NCBI RefSeq assembly: GCF_017874235.1
Contig: NZ_JAGGLC010000001.1
Location: forward strand, 434,001 to 498,000
Reading direction: 5' to 3'
DNA from: Halolamina salifodinae
Lineage (GTDB): Archaea > Halobacteriota > Halobacteria > Halobacteriales > Haloferacaceae
DNA length: 64,000 nucleotides
Made by a program: the position numbers and the translations under genes. Of the stretch, positions 33,778 to 42,374 are shown in pieces. How positions within the stretch are numbered: position 1 is the stretch's first letter; the number at the start of each line of letters is the position of its first letter. Below the pieces are notes generated by a model. That model saw only the letters and a list, made by a program, of their open reading frames with translations. It was not told the DNA's origin and made no database searches.

Positions 33778-35682
33778 TTAGACGGGGATGTCGATCCCGA
33801 ACATCACCGCAATCCCGAGCGTCGTCACGATCATCAGGAGCAGCTGGAGCGGCCCACCCACCCGGACGTAGTCGGTGAACCGGTACCCACCGGGCCCGTA
33901 GACGAACAGGTTCGTCTGGTAGCCCACGGGCGTCATGAACGCCGTGCTGGCCGCGAACATCACCGCGAACAGGAACGCCGTCGCGCTGGCGCCGACGGCC
34001 TGGGCCGTCTCGACGGCGACGGGGATCATCAGCACCACGCTGGCGTTGTTGCTGATCACGTTCGTCAGCAGCGCGGTGAGCAGGTAGAACACCGCCAGCA
34101 CACCCAGTACGGGGAGCATCGACGACGAGGCGACGACGCCCTCCGCGAGCAGCGTGGCGGCGCCGGTTCGCTCGAGCGCGATGCCCAGCGGGATCACGCC
34201 CGCGAGCAGGAGGATCACGTCCCACTGCACCGCCTCGTAGATCTCGCCGGGCTTGAGACAGCCGGTGACGACCATCGCGAGCGACCCCGCGAGCGCCGAG
34301 ACGACGATGGGGAGGACGCCGATCCCCGCCAGCGCGACGACGGCCGCGACGATGCCGATGGCGAGGCCGGTCTTCTCCTCGCGGAAGTCGTGCTGTTCGA
34401 CCTCGCCGGCGAGGATGAACTCCCGGCCGGCGTCGATGCGCTCGATGGTCGCGGTCGGCGCCTGAATCAGGAGCGTGTCCCCGACCTTCATCGGGATCTT
34501 GTCCATGCGCCGGCGCACGACGTCGCGCCCACGCCGGAGCGCGAGCGCGGTCGCGTTGTAGCGCTGCCGGAAGCCGATGGAGGCCAGCGACTCGCCGATC
34601 ATCGGCGACCCGGGGGCGACGACGACTTCGACGAGGTTCTGGCCCGCCTCGGCCTGTTCGAGTTCCGCCTCGTCGACGGGCACGTCGATGAGGTCGAGTC
34701 CCTCCACGTCGAGCAGTGCGAGCAGCGTGTCCCGGTCGGTCCGGAGCGTGAACGTGTCGCCGGCCTGAATCTGCTTGGGGCCGAGCGGTTCGAGGAACAC
34801 CTCGTCGCCCCGGATCAACTGGAGCAGGTCAACGTCGAACTCCGCCTCCACCAGCGCGTTCCGGACTTTCTTCCCGACCAGCGGCGAGTCCTCGCGGACG
34901 GTCACCTCGGTCAGGTAGTCGCCGATGCCGAACTCCTCGGTCAGGTCGTCGCTGGGTTCGATCCGGGCGGGCGTGAGCCACCGGCCGACCGTCATCAGGT
35001 ACGCAAGGCCGACAATCATCACGACGATGCCCAGCCCCGTGAACTCGAACATCCCCAGCGCGTGGAGGTCGGTCCCGGGGTACTGCGGCGCCAGCCGCGC
35101 GGCCACGTCGCTGGCGAGCACGTTCGTGGATGTCCCGATCAGCGTGAGCGTCCCGCCGAACATCGACGCGTACGACAGCGGGAGCAGGAGCTTCGAGGGC
35201 GAGGTCCCGCCACGGTCGGCGACGTCGATGACCATCGGGAGCAGGATCGCCACCGCGGCGGTGTTGTTGATAAAGCCCGAGACGGGCGCGACGATGCCGG
35301 TGATGGCCCCGAGCTGTTTGGTCTCGCTATCGCCGGTGATCCGACCGATGAATGCCCCGAGCGTCTGGACGATGCCGGTCCGGCGGACCCCCTCGCTGAG
35401 GATGAACATCGCCAGCACCGTGATCGTCGCCGTACTGGCGAAGCCAGAGAGCCCCTGCTGGGGCGTGATCATCGTCACCGGGCCGGCGATCAGGCCGGCG
35501 TCGGCGAGCTGGGCGCTCAGGGGTTCGACGAGCATCAGCGTCACCATCACCCCGAGTGCGGTGATGTCGACCGGCACCGGCTCTGTGGCGAACAGCACCA
35601 GCGCCGCCAGCACGACTAGGGAGACGATGACGACCCCGGGCGAGATCGCTACCACGAGGGATCGCTCGCCGGCGCCCGTCAA
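33778..35682 (-). CDS. SLC13/DASS-type anion permease with two RCK C domains
   Basis: A 634-residue membrane transporter with about eleven helices. The first half includes GLSGFASTATITVLAMFIL and the Asn-rich loop FINNTAAVAILLPMV, the second GTSTNVLAS and a repeat ALLTNVISNNASVVLMIPV, which together form the two substrate loops of this family. Between the halves lie two RCK-C-like ligand domains (about residues 235-400) with strands such as TVREDSPLVGKKVRN and VVVAPGSPMIGESLASI. This places it with sodium/sulfate- or dicarboxylate-type carriers. The TTG start is the frame's own; an in-frame GTG at 35655 is as likely. Confidence 0.88.
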   Translation of the reverse strand: MTGAGERSLVVAISPGVVIVSLVVLAALVLFATEPVPVDITALGVMVTLMLVEPLSAQLADAGLIAGPVTMITPQQGLSGFASTATITVLAMFILSEGVRRTGIVQTLGAFIGRITGDSETKQLGAITGIVAPVSGFINNTAAVAILLPMVIDVADRGGTSPSKLLLPLSYASMFGGTLTLIGTSTNVLASDVAARLAPQYPGTDLHALGMFEFTGLGIVVMIVGLAYLMTVGRWLTPARIEPSDDLTEEFGIGDYLTEVTVREDSPLVGKKVRNALVEAEFDVDLLQLIRGDEVFLEPLGPKQIQAGDTFTLRTDRDTLLALLDVEGLDLIDVPVDEAELEQAEAGQNLVEVVVAPGSPMIGESLASIGFRQRYNATALALRRGRDVVRRRMDKIPMKVGDTLLIQAPTATIERIDAGREFILAGEVEQHDFREEKTGLAIGIVAAVVALAGIGVLPIVVSALAGSLAMVVTGCLKPGEIYEAVQWDVILLLAGVIPLGIALERTGAATLLAEGVVASSSMLPVLGVLAVFYLLTALLTNVISNNASVVLMIPVAVETAQAVGASATAFLFAVMFAASTAFMTPVGYQTNLFVYGPGGYRFTDYVRVGGPLQLLLMIVTTLGIAVMFGIDIPV

Positions 35683-35703
35683 AAAGATGCGGGTTCGCGG
35701 CCC

Positions 35704-35943
35704 TCAGTCGCGATCCGAAAAGGCGGTGCCGAAGGCAGCCCCGAGCGCCACACCCATGCCCATCCCCAGCGCGAGGTTGTCCATCGCGGTGCCCAGCGCC
35801 GCGCCGATCGCGATACCGACCGCCATCCCCGTCGCCATCGCTTCGCTCTCGTCCATGCCGTCGTCGACCTCGCCGTCGATGGCCGCACCTCTTCCGTCGG
35901 CGCTGTCGGCGCCACCGGCGCCGTCGCTGCGTTCGTCGCTCAT
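35704..35943 (-). CDS. Small glycine-zipper protein
   Basis: A 79-residue protein. The first 35 residues are polar and acidic (SDERSDGAGGADSADGRG), and the rest is Gly/Ala/Met-rich with a GxxxG pattern: GMAVGIAIGAALGTAM, then GMGMGVALGAAFGTAF. Such glycine zippers form membrane-associated oligomers in small bacterial and archaeal proteins. Function unknown. Confidence 0.65.
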   Translation of the reverse strand: MSDERSDGAGGADSADGRGAAIDGEVDDGMDESEAMATGMAVGIAIGAALGTAMDNLALGMGMGVALGAAFGTAFSDRD

Positions 35944-35981
35944 ACTCGTCAGAAGGACCGGGGGGGCGAAGAACGTTATCG

Positions 35982-38093
35982 CTACAGTTCCTGCTCGGCC
36001 AGTTCGAGCGCGGCCACCTGCTCGTAGGGGCTCTTCCCGTTCCGGATCCCCTCCAGAATCAGGAACGCATCACTGGGCGAGAGGAAGTGACTCGTCACCG
36101 CTCGGCCCAGCGGCGTCGCCTCGAAGCCGTCGATGAACTCCCACTCCAGCAGTTTCCCGACGGCGTGTTTCGTCGGCACGTCGCCGATCATGCGGTCGTT
36201 GAGTCGCTTGGCCAGTTTGCCGGCGACGGCGATGTTCGCCAGCGTCTCCTCGGCGGCGGCGGCCTCGTCGTAGACGGTCGCCACGTCCTCCATCTCGCCT
36301 TTCAGCAGGCGGAACGCCGTCTCGTCCTCGGTGGCCTCCATCGAGCCGTGGTAGACGGCGTCGGGTTCGACGAGCAGGTACACCGTCCCCTGATCGTGGT
36401 AGTCCGGACGCCCTGCGCGCCCGAGCATCTGGGAGAACTCCTGGACCGAGAGCCACTCGATCCCCATCGCGAGCGAGTCGAAGATCACCTGCGAGGCCGG
36501 GAAGTCGACGCCGGCCGCGAGCGCGGCGGTGGTGACGACCGCCGCGAGATCCTGATCGCCGAACTGGCGCTCGACCTGCTTTCGCTTCCCGTAGTCGAGG
36601 CCGGCGTGGTACGGCGCGGAGTCGTAGTCGAGTTTGCGGGAAATCTCGTGACAGCGCCGCCGGGAGTTGGTGAAGATGATCGTCTGGCCCCGGTAGCCCT
36701 TCGAGGATTTGCTGTCGAACTCCCGCCTGACGAGGCGGTCCTCGATCCGGAGTTTCTCCCGGCCGTCCGCGAACGTGACGTGGCGCTCGATGGGGACCGG
36801 GCGCTCCTCGAACTCGATGAGGGTGGCGCGTAGCTGTTCGGCCAGCCACTCGGGGTTGCCCACGGTCGCGGAGAGATAGACGAACTGCGTTCCGCCGTCC
36901 TCGCTCCGCTCGGACGACGTACTCCCGCTCGCGTCGCTCGCGGTAGCGCCGTCGTAGCGCTCGTGGGACTGCTCTCGCTGCTCGCAGTAGTGTTTGAGCC
37001 GGGAGATCATCCCGTCGAGGCGGTGGCCCCGTTCACCCTCCTTCAGGCTGTGGACCTCGTCGATGACGACGGTGCCGATGTCGCCCATGTTCTTGCCGGT
37101 GCGGAGGCCGTGGTCGATACCCTCGTAGGTGCCGACGATGATGTCGGCGTTCGGGTCGAACTGGGCGCCCGAATCAGTTACTCGGGAGCCGCCGACCCGC
37201 AGGGTCACGTCGAGTTCGTCGCCGTAGCGCTCCTCGAAGTCCTCGTGTTTCTGGTTCGCCAGCGCGACCAGCGGGACGAGAAAGAGCAGTTTCCCCTCGC
37301 CGTTCAGCGCGCGGTCGACGCCGGCGAGTTCGCCGACGAGCGTCTTCCCCGTCGCCGTCGCCGACACGACGAGCTGGTCCTTCCCCTCGAACAGGCTGTT
37401 CTCGACCGCGAGGCTCTGGACCGGGAGCAGCGTGTCGAAGCGGCCCTCGATCATCGACTGCAGGGTGGGGTGGAGATCCAGATCGCTGGTCTGGAAGGGG
37501 TCAACCTCGTCGGTTGTCGCCGAGATGGTGTCGAACTTCGTGAGGTCGGGGTCGAGTTCGCCCTTGAGGAGGTCGGTGATGCGGTCGAGGTCGCCGACTT
37601 CGAGCAGTAGCTCTTCGAGTCGGTCCTGTGCGGCGCCGGTGAACTGGCCCTTGTAGGAGAGTTCGCGCTCCAGTTCCTCGACGGCGCAGTCCTGACAGAT
37701 GTAGTCCCGGTCGGCCGAAATGGCCGTCTCCTCGGTGATCGGGGAGTAGCGCCCGGCGTTGGCACAGTAGCGACAGGTGCGGACCACCAGCGCCTCCTGC
37801 TGGTAGCCGCCGAGCATATCCTGGAGTCGCTCGCGGCCGTCGGGGGAGGTCTGTTGGGAGATACGGATGCGTTCGGCGCGGCGGGCGAGTTCGACGAACT
37901 CCTCGGGGCGCATCGGCTCACCGCCGTCGTCGTCGGACTGCAGGAACCGACGGGGCCGGGGGCCGGCGTCGGTCTCCTTCAGTTCAAGCGTGCCGCGGAA
38001 CACCCGGGAGCCGTCACGGACCACGACGACGAGGAAGTCGCCGCCGGCCTCGTGGAGGAACAGGGTATCGACGCGGGCGACCTGCTGAGACAC
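35982..38093 (-). CDS. Ski2-type DEAD/DEAH helicase with zinc-finger N-terminus
   Basis: A 703-residue superfamily 2 helicase. An N-terminal domain holds four cysteines (Cys107, Cys110, Cys133, Cys136) that would bind zinc. Helicase motifs: LPVQSLAV (Q/Ia side), ATGKT at 247-251, VVIDEVHSL (motif II, DEVH), LSATVGNPEW (motif III), and QMLGRAGRPDYHDQG (motif VI). It belongs with Hel308 and Ski2-like enzymes but has its own zinc domain. A Ser/Asp-rich linker near residue 395 is encoded by a palindromic DNA stretch (36897-36915). Acts on DNA or RNA in repair or processing; the exact role is unknown. Confidence 0.9.
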   Translation of the reverse strand: MSQQVARVDTLFLHEAGGDFLVVVVRDGSRVFRGTLELKETDAGPRPRRFLQSDDDGGEPMRPEEFVELARRAERIRISQQTSPDGRERLQDMLGGYQQEALVVRTCRYCANAGRYSPITEETAISADRDYICQDCAVEELERELSYKGQFTGAAQDRLEELLLEVGDLDRITDLLKGELDPDLTKFDTISATTDEVDPFQTSDLDLHPTLQSMIEGRFDTLLPVQSLAVENSLFEGKDQLVVSATATGKTLVGELAGVDRALNGEGKLLFLVPLVALANQKHEDFEERYGDELDVTLRVGGSRVTDSGAQFDPNADIIVGTYEGIDHGLRTGKNMGDIGTVVIDEVHSLKEGERGHRLDGMISRLKHYCEQREQSHERYDGATASDASGSTSSERSEDGGTQFVYLSATVGNPEWLAEQLRATLIEFEERPVPIERHVTFADGREKLRIEDRLVRREFDSKSSKGYRGQTIIFTNSRRRCHEISRKLDYDSAPYHAGLDYGKRKQVERQFGDQDLAAVVTTAALAAGVDFPASQVIFDSLAMGIEWLSVQEFSQMLGRAGRPDYHDQGTVYLLVEPDAVYHGSMEATEDETAFRLLKGEMEDVATVYDEAAAAEETLANIAVAGKLAKRLNDRMIGDVPTKHAVGKLLEWEFIDGFEATPLGRAVTSHFLSPSDAFLILEGIRNGKSPYEQVAALELAEQEL

Positions 38094-38215
38094 GTGTGGT
38101 CGTAGGCGAAACGGGTACTTCAGCCATACGATGCTTGGGCATGTGAGCCCATGCCTGTGGGTCTGCGAGCGTCCCTCACAGTACGTTTAGGCCCGTGGAG
38201 ACGGTAGATCCGGTA

Positions 38216-38416
38216 ATGACGCCCTCGCTCTCGAAGACGACGCTGTTCTGCTCGGTCTGCGGCCACCGCAGTCCGCCGGACGGCGACTGGGAGGAATCGG
38301 AGACGACAACCGAACTCGGCGCGCGACTCGCGCTCGCCTGCCCCGACTGCGGGACGACGATCACCCGACGGGGCGTTGATAGTCGGGCCGTCGACGCCGC
38401 CGTCGACGCAGACTGA
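38216..38416 (+). CDS. Small zinc-finger protein
   Basis: A 66-residue protein with two CxxC pairs (LFCSVCGHRS and LACPDCGTTI), spaced about 30 residues apart. A TATA-like acgtttagg run lies about 25-35 bases before the ATG, which supports a leaderless start here rather than the in-frame GTG at 38195. Likely a DNA- or RNA-binding treble clef or ribbon. Not recognised. Confidence 0.65.
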   Translation: MTPSLSKTTLFCSVCGHRSPPDGDWEESETTTELGARLALACPDCGTTITRRGVDSRAVDAAVDAD

Positions 38417-38437
38417 GAGAAGCCGTCTCGTCCCTCG

Positions 38438-38869
38438 CTACTTCTCGACCAGTTCGATAGCGTCGTCGCCGTTGGGCACCGCACAGAGGAACGCCCCCGG
38501 CCGGTCGGCCTCGTTTCGATACCAGTGGACCGCGCCCGCGGGGATCAGCAGCGAGTCGCCCGCGGAGACGGTGTACTCCTCATCCTCAATGCCGACCACG
38601 TACTCGCCGGCAAGTACGTACTGTTCGTGTTCGACCTCGTTGGTGTGCTCGGGCACCTCGGCGCCGGCGTCGAGTTCGAACCGCCGGATCGCGAAGTTCG
38701 GCGCGCCGTCTTCCTCGTCGATGAGGACGCCCTTTCGGAGGCCATCGGCGGCGTCGCCAGAACGCTCTGCGTTCTGGCTGCCTGACGAATCGCTGTGCGA
38801 TTCGTCAACGTCGACGGCCTCGTACTCGATCTCGTCGCTGCGCTTGACTACGGGGTCGGTGTCGCTCAT
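38438..38869 (-). CDS. Cupin-domain protein
   Basis: A 143-residue single-domain cupin. The two motifs are visible: EVPEHTNEVEHEQYVLAGE (cupin 1, with His, His and Glu ligands) and AGDSLLIPAGAVHWYRN (cupin 2, His). A metal site is therefore likely and the substrate unknown. The N-terminal 40 residues include a Ser/Asp/Glu stretch (ESHSDSSGSQNAERSG) that is encoded by two DNA hairpins and looks like a late insertion. It lies between a zinc-finger gene and a site-2 protease gene. Confidence 0.85.
   Translation of the reverse strand: MSDTDPVVKRSDEIEYEAVDVDESHSDSSGSQNAERSGDAADGLRKGVLIDEEDGAPNFAIRRFELDAGAEVPEHTNEVEHEQYVLAGEYVVGIEDEEYTVSAGDSLLIPAGAVHWYRNEADRPGAFLCAVPNGDDAIELVEK
38757..38807. repeat. 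Paired palindromic insertion inside the cupin gene
   Basis: Two perfect hairpins in coding DNA: ccagaacgc/gcgttctgg at 38757-38777 and tgacgaatcgc/gcgattcgtca at 38783-38807, with the linker ctgcc between them. The first stem repeats a hairpin of the 59-kb array (59240-59260) almost exactly. Confidence 0.7.
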
Positions 38870-38952
38870 AGCTGCGGGTTCGGCGCCGACCACATAAACC
38901 ATGACGTGTGATGGCGGCCGCCTTTTTCACCCTGTCCCCCGAACCGACGCGT

Positions 38953-40137
38953 ATGCGAGGAATCCGACTCGGGAGCATCTTCGGCATCCCGATCAAACTC
39001 GACGCCACGTTCCTACTGATCTTGCCGCTACTGGCCTATCTGATCGGGAGCGACGTGGGGACCATGGTTGAGGAGGTGCTCAACCCGGCGTTCGGCGCCG
39101 GCATCCAGACGGGCGCACTGACCGGCGGCTATACGCCGTTCGCGCTTGGGGCCGCCGCCGCCATCGGCCTGTTCACCTGCGTGTTGCTCCACGAACTCGG
39201 CCACTCGGTTGTCACGATGTACCACGGCTACGAGATCGACTCGATCACCCTCTGGCTGCTCGGCGGCGTCGCACAGTTCGCCGAGATGCCCGAGGACTGG
39301 AAGGTGGAACTGCAGGTCGCCGTCGCCGGCCCCATCGTCAGCGTCGCACTGGGCGTGCTCTCCTACGCCGGCTTCTCGCTGCTCGCCGGGGGCGGCCAGC
39401 CGGTACTCACGTTCATCCTCGGCTACCTGATGCTCGCGAACATCGTGCTCGCGGCGTTCAACATGCTGCCGGGCTTCCCGATGGACGGTGGCCGCGTGCT
39501 GCGCGCGCTGCTCGCCCGTACCCGGACCCATGCCCGCGCGACACAGATCGCTGCGGAGGTCGGCAAAGGGTTCGCGGTCCTGCTGGCGCTGTTCGCGCTG
39601 TTCACGGGCCTGAACCTCTACCTGCTCGCGCTCGCCTTTTTCATCTACATGGGCGCGGCCGGCGAGGCCCAACAGACCGTCCTGAAGGCCGCGTTCCGCG
39701 GCGTCACCGTCGGCGACGTGATGACCGGCGGCGACGACCTCCGGACGGTGTCGCCCGACGACAGCATCGCCCACCTGATCGAGCGGATGTTCCGCGAACG
39801 CCACACGGGCTACCCGGTCGTCGAGAACGGCGACCTGGTGGGGATGGTGACGCTGGGTGACGCCCAGTCGGTCGACGAGGTCGAGCGTGACGCGATGCGC
39901 GTCGAGGACGTGATGGCCACTGACATCTACACCGCGACGCCCGAGACTGAGGCGATGGACGCGTTCCAGACGATGCAACAGGAGAACGTCGGGCGCCTGC
40001 CCGTCGTCGACGCCGACGGGGCGCTCTGTGGGATCGTCTCCCGGACGGACCTGATGACCGCGTTCGACATCATCCAGCAGAGCGGCGCCGCCTCCGGCGA
40101 GTCGCTGGGTCGGGAGATGACGCCGTTCGGGCGATAG
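38953..40137 (+). CDS. Site-2 protease family metalloprotease with tandem CBS domains
   Basis: A 394-residue intramembrane protease. The zinc motif HELGH is at residues 80-84 within a membrane helix, and the second ligand Asp lies in NMLPGFPMDGGRVLRA. Four to six helices span residues 17-240. The C-terminal 130 residues form two CBS domains (VGDVMTGGDDLRTVSPDDS and MATDIYTATPETEAMDAFQ), probably sensing adenine nucleotides. The family cleaves membrane-bound regulators; the target here is not known. The start ATG is the one at MRGIRLGS, after an upstream, unlikely extension. Confidence 0.92.
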   Translation: MRGIRLGSIFGIPIKLDATFLLILPLLAYLIGSDVGTMVEEVLNPAFGAGIQTGALTGGYTPFALGAAAAIGLFTCVLLHELGHSVVTMYHGYEIDSITLWLLGGVAQFAEMPEDWKVELQVAVAGPIVSVALGVLSYAGFSLLAGGGQPVLTFILGYLMLANIVLAAFNMLPGFPMDGGRVLRALLARTRTHARATQIAAEVGKGFAVLLALFALFTGLNLYLLALAFFIYMGAAGEAQQTVLKAAFRGVTVGDVMTGGDDLRTVSPDDSIAHLIERMFRERHTGYPVVENGDLVGMVTLGDAQSVDEVERDAMRVEDVMATDIYTATPETEAMDAFQTMQQENVGRLPVVDADGALCGIVSRTDLMTAFDIIQQSGAASGESLGREMTPFGR

Positions 40138-40179
40138 GCCGCCAGTAGACATACGGCGCTCGGGGGCGACCGGTCGCAC

Positions 40180-40350
40180 ATGGGTAAGACGATAGAGATC
40201 GTCGCGTACACTGTCTCGGGCGAGCCGTCGCCGATGATCAGGGTCTTCGAAACCGCTGACGCGGCCGACGAGTACATTCAGGAACTCAACCGCCGCGAGG
40301 AGCTAACGGAGGTCGAACGACGAGCGGTCGACGTCGACGACCTCGACTGA
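40180..40350 (+). CDS. Small conserved-looking haloarchaeal protein
   Basis: A 56-residue protein beginning MGKTIEIVAYTVSGEPSPM, with a beta hairpin and then a helix (ETADAADEYIQELNRREELT). It is acidic, with Glu/Asp at the end. Typical of short single-fold haloarchaeal proteins with no assigned function. It starts 43 bases after the protease stop, and the next gene begins 67 bases later. Confidence 0.6.
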   Translation: MGKTIEIVAYTVSGEPSPMIRVFETADAADEYIQELNRREELTEVERRAVDVDDLD

Positions 40351-40416
40351 GAAGACGGGGCCGGATTTTTCGTGGCTGCCACTACGCCTAACACCTAGCC
40401 GGTGCAAGCTACGGGT

Positions 40417-40731
40417 ATGAGTGACCTCGCAGCACGGGTCTACGAGCTCAGCGACGACGAGTACGTCCGACTCCACCTGCCGGAGGATACCATCGACTGC
40501 ACGCTGCAGGAGGGCCGGATGCAGGGCGACGAGACGAACGGGGACTGGCGCTGGCTCGCCACGGAGACGCAGGGCGACAGCTATGTCCTCATCAGGATCC
40601 CCTTCCGCGACGGCGAGATGCGGGGCGTCGCCGCGCACGTCGTCGACAGCCCGGAGGCGAATATCGACGCCGGCAACGCGCAGAAAGTGACCGATATCGA
40701 GGTGCTCGACCGGGGCGCTGGGCAGGCGTAG
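40417..40731 (+). CDS. Uncharacterised haloarchaeal protein
   Basis: A 104-residue protein beginning MSDLAARVYELSDDEYVRLH, alternating strands and acidic loops. The middle motif GDSYVLIRIPFRDGEMRGVA suggests a beta-barrel type fold. Cytoplasmic, no signal or TM. A small-molecule-binding or regulatory role cannot be read from the sequence. The start ATG follows a short AT run (acacctag). Confidence 0.6.
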   Translation: MSDLAARVYELSDDEYVRLHLPEDTIDCTLQEGRMQGDETNGDWRWLATETQGDSYVLIRIPFRDGEMRGVAAHVVDSPEANIDAGNAQKVTDIEVLDRGAGQA

Positions 40732-40797
40732 GGGGCGGGGGGTCGTTTCGGTCGGATCGACGGGCGTCGACGGCGATTCGCAGCCGGTAAGAGAGTA

Positions 40798-40910
40798 GGG
40801 CGCGGGAATTGAACCACGGTCGTTCCGCTCGCGGTGCTCGCTTCACTCCCTGATTCAATTCCCTTCGACGGACCTTCGGCTGCTCACGTTCGTTCGCAGC
40901 CAGAAGGTCC
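40798..40910. repeat. tRNA-His 3'-end copy with palindromes
   Basis: The 18 bases gggcgcgggaattgaacc of the tRNA-His T arm (40911-40928) recur exactly at 40798-40815, downstream of the tRNA. The copy forms one arm of an inverted repeat with 40854-40863 (ttcaattccc), and a second inverted repeat (40870-40910, ggaccttcggctgc against gcagccagaaggtcc) leads back to the tRNA end. A remnant of an attachment site or a terminator are the two options. Confidence 0.6.
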
Positions 40911-40978
40911 GGGCGCGGGAATTGAACCCGCGTCTCAGCCCCCACAAGGCTGAAGGATACCACTACCCCAGCCCGGAC
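40907..40978 (-). tRNA. tRNA-His (anticodon GUG)
   Basis: A 72-nt tRNA on the minus strand. The acceptor stem is tccgggc/gcccgga with an encoded G-1 paired to C73, both hallmarks of tRNA-His. The anticodon stem cagcc/ggctg holds the loop ttgtggg with anticodon GTG. The T arm is gcgggttcaattcccgc. No CCA encoded. Downstream lies a repeated copy of its 3' end. Confidence 0.96.
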
Positions 40979-41091
40979 ACACCGAGTTCTACTGCGGTTC
41001 GAGGGAAATACGTTACGACATTCCCGGGCCCGTGGCACGCTCCCGCAGGGGAGCGAGGGACTTTTGCCGACCAACGGCGTAGCCGCCGATA

Positions 41092-41547
41092 GTGGCCATC
41101 ACCGACAAGATCTACATCAAAAACCACCGGCAGATCGCCTCCCAACTGGAGCGCTCCATCCCCAAGGGCGCCTTCAAGGGAGCGACGCTGGACCTCCTCT
41201 TTACCGGTGACGGCATGGAGAAACTCGACGAAGCGACCCGCGAGAAGGTGCTCGACTTCGCGGAGGACTTCCTCGACTGTGACTGCGACAATAACCCCTA
41301 CTGCGGCCACCCCGAGGAGAAGTTCATCACTTACCTGCTCGAACTCCGCGCACAGGGGCTCGGCCCCGACGCCATCGTCGACGCGATGTCCGCGGAGTAC
41401 ATGCTCTATGCCTACTCGGGGGACGTGCTCTCCTTCCTCGACAGCGCGATCCGGCGGCTGGAAGCCGTCGAGTCGCTCGCTGAAGTAGAGGGGAATCAGG
41501 AAGCCGCGCGGCGCGCCCGCGAAGCCAAACAGGAGCTGTCGGGCTGA
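41092..41547 (+). CDS. Conserved helical haloarchaeal protein
   Basis: A 151-residue, mostly helical protein that starts at a GTG (MAITDKIYIKNHRQI). A short Cys-rich segment (DFLDCDCDNNPYCGHPEEK) in the middle has three Cys and one His and may bind a metal. The C-terminal half carries long helices with GLGPDAIVDAMSAEYMLYAY. Widespread haloarchaeal proteins of this kind lack an assigned function. It is convergent with the ribbon-helix-helix gene downstream. Confidence 0.72.
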   Translation: MAITDKIYIKNHRQIASQLERSIPKGAFKGATLDLLFTGDGMEKLDEATREKVLDFAEDFLDCDCDNNPYCGHPEEKFITYLLELRAQGLGPDAIVDAMSAEYMLYAYSGDVLSFLDSAIRRLEAVESLAEVEGNQEAARRAREAKQELSG

Positions 41548-41555
41548 GTCGGTAA

Positions 41556-41942
41556 CTACCCGAGCTGGAAGGAGCCACCGTCGCCGTCGAGTTCTTCGAG
41601 TTTGACGACCTCCTCGTCGTTTTCGGCCTGTTCGCGCAGGTAGTCGATGTAGCGTTTGTGCTCCTCCAACTGCTCGCGCAGGTGGTCGGCCTCCAGTTCC
41701 AGCCGCTCGTGTTCGCGGATGAAGCTCTTCGGCACCTCGACCGTCGGCGGGAACCCCTCGCCGTCGTCGGCGTCCTGGTCGGCCGGCACCAGATCGACCT
41801 GGCCGTCGTGGGCGACGAGCGTGTCGACGTAGTCCCGGAACACCGCCGACAGCGAGAGTTCCCGCTCTTCGGCGATCTCCCGCAGCGTCTCGAAGGCGTC
41901 CTCGTCGACGCGGAAGGAGATCGTCTTGCTCTTCGTGCCCAT
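41556..41942 (-). CDS. Ribbon-helix-helix DNA-binding protein with coiled-coil tail
   Basis: A 128-residue protein. The N-terminal 45 residues form a CopG/Arc-type ribbon-helix-helix (SKTISFRVDEDAFETLREIA), a dimeric DNA-binding fold. After a short acidic linker, residues 70-120 form a heptad-rich coiled coil (LELEADHLREQLEEHKRYID) that could hold two dimers together. Such proteins act as repressors in toxin-antitoxin or metal regulation; no toxin gene is next to it. Confidence 0.8.
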   Translation of the reverse strand: MGTKSKTISFRVDEDAFETLREIAEERELSLSAVFRDYVDTLVAHDGQVDLVPADQDADDGEGFPPTVEVPKSFIREHERLELEADHLREQLEEHKRYIDYLREQAENDEEVVKLEELDGDGGSFQLG

Positions 41943-42018
41943 GTTGGCCTCGGGTTGCGGGCGATGGGACTTAAGCGTTCGTGGGTGGTGGGGGTTTCAT
42001 CGGACGTACCGTCGCGAA

Positions 42019-42028
42019 AAGGTTATCC
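42019..42028 (+). promoter_or_regulatory. TATA-like element ahead of cspA
   Basis: The AT-rich run aaggttatcc is centred about 31 bases upstream of the cspA ATG (42055), consistent with a leaderless transcript. It supports the ATG at 42055 rather than the in-frame ATG at 42031. Confidence 0.35.
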
Positions 42029-42054
42029 GGATGGGCAGCGTTGGTTGGGTTGCA

Positions 42055-42249
42055 ATGGCGACTGGAACGGTTGATTTCTTCAACGACACGGGCGGCTACG
42101 GTTTCATCGAGACTGAGGACGCGGACGAAGACGTCTTCTTCCACATGGAAGACGTGGGCGGCCCTGACCTCGAGGAAGGCCAAGAAGTTGAGTTTGACAT
42201 TGAACAGGCCGACAAGGGCCCCCGCGCGACGAACCTGACCCGTCTGTAA
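42055..42249 (+). CDS. cspA: Cold shock protein CspA
   Basis: A 64-residue OB-fold RNA/DNA-binding protein. The RNP1-like GGYGFIE and RNP2-like DVFFHM motifs are in place, after MATGTVDFFNDT. The length and the acidic surface (EDADEDVF) match the haloarchaeal cold-shock proteins, which work as RNA chaperones. The start is taken at the second ATG since the extra upstream residues (MGSVGWVA) do not belong to the family. Confidence 0.93.
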   Translation: MATGTVDFFNDTGGYGFIETEDADEDVFFHMEDVGGPDLEEGQEVEFDIEQADKGPRATNLTRL

Positions 42250-42374
42250 GTCGGTTCTTCGCAGCGGACTTCTGCGTTTATCACACCGAGTAGCGGTCGC
42301 GTTGTCGGTTCGTGTGCAACGACACCGGACAGGGCGTCCCTTGCCGTTTTGTCCACCCCCCTCCAACGCCGCCC

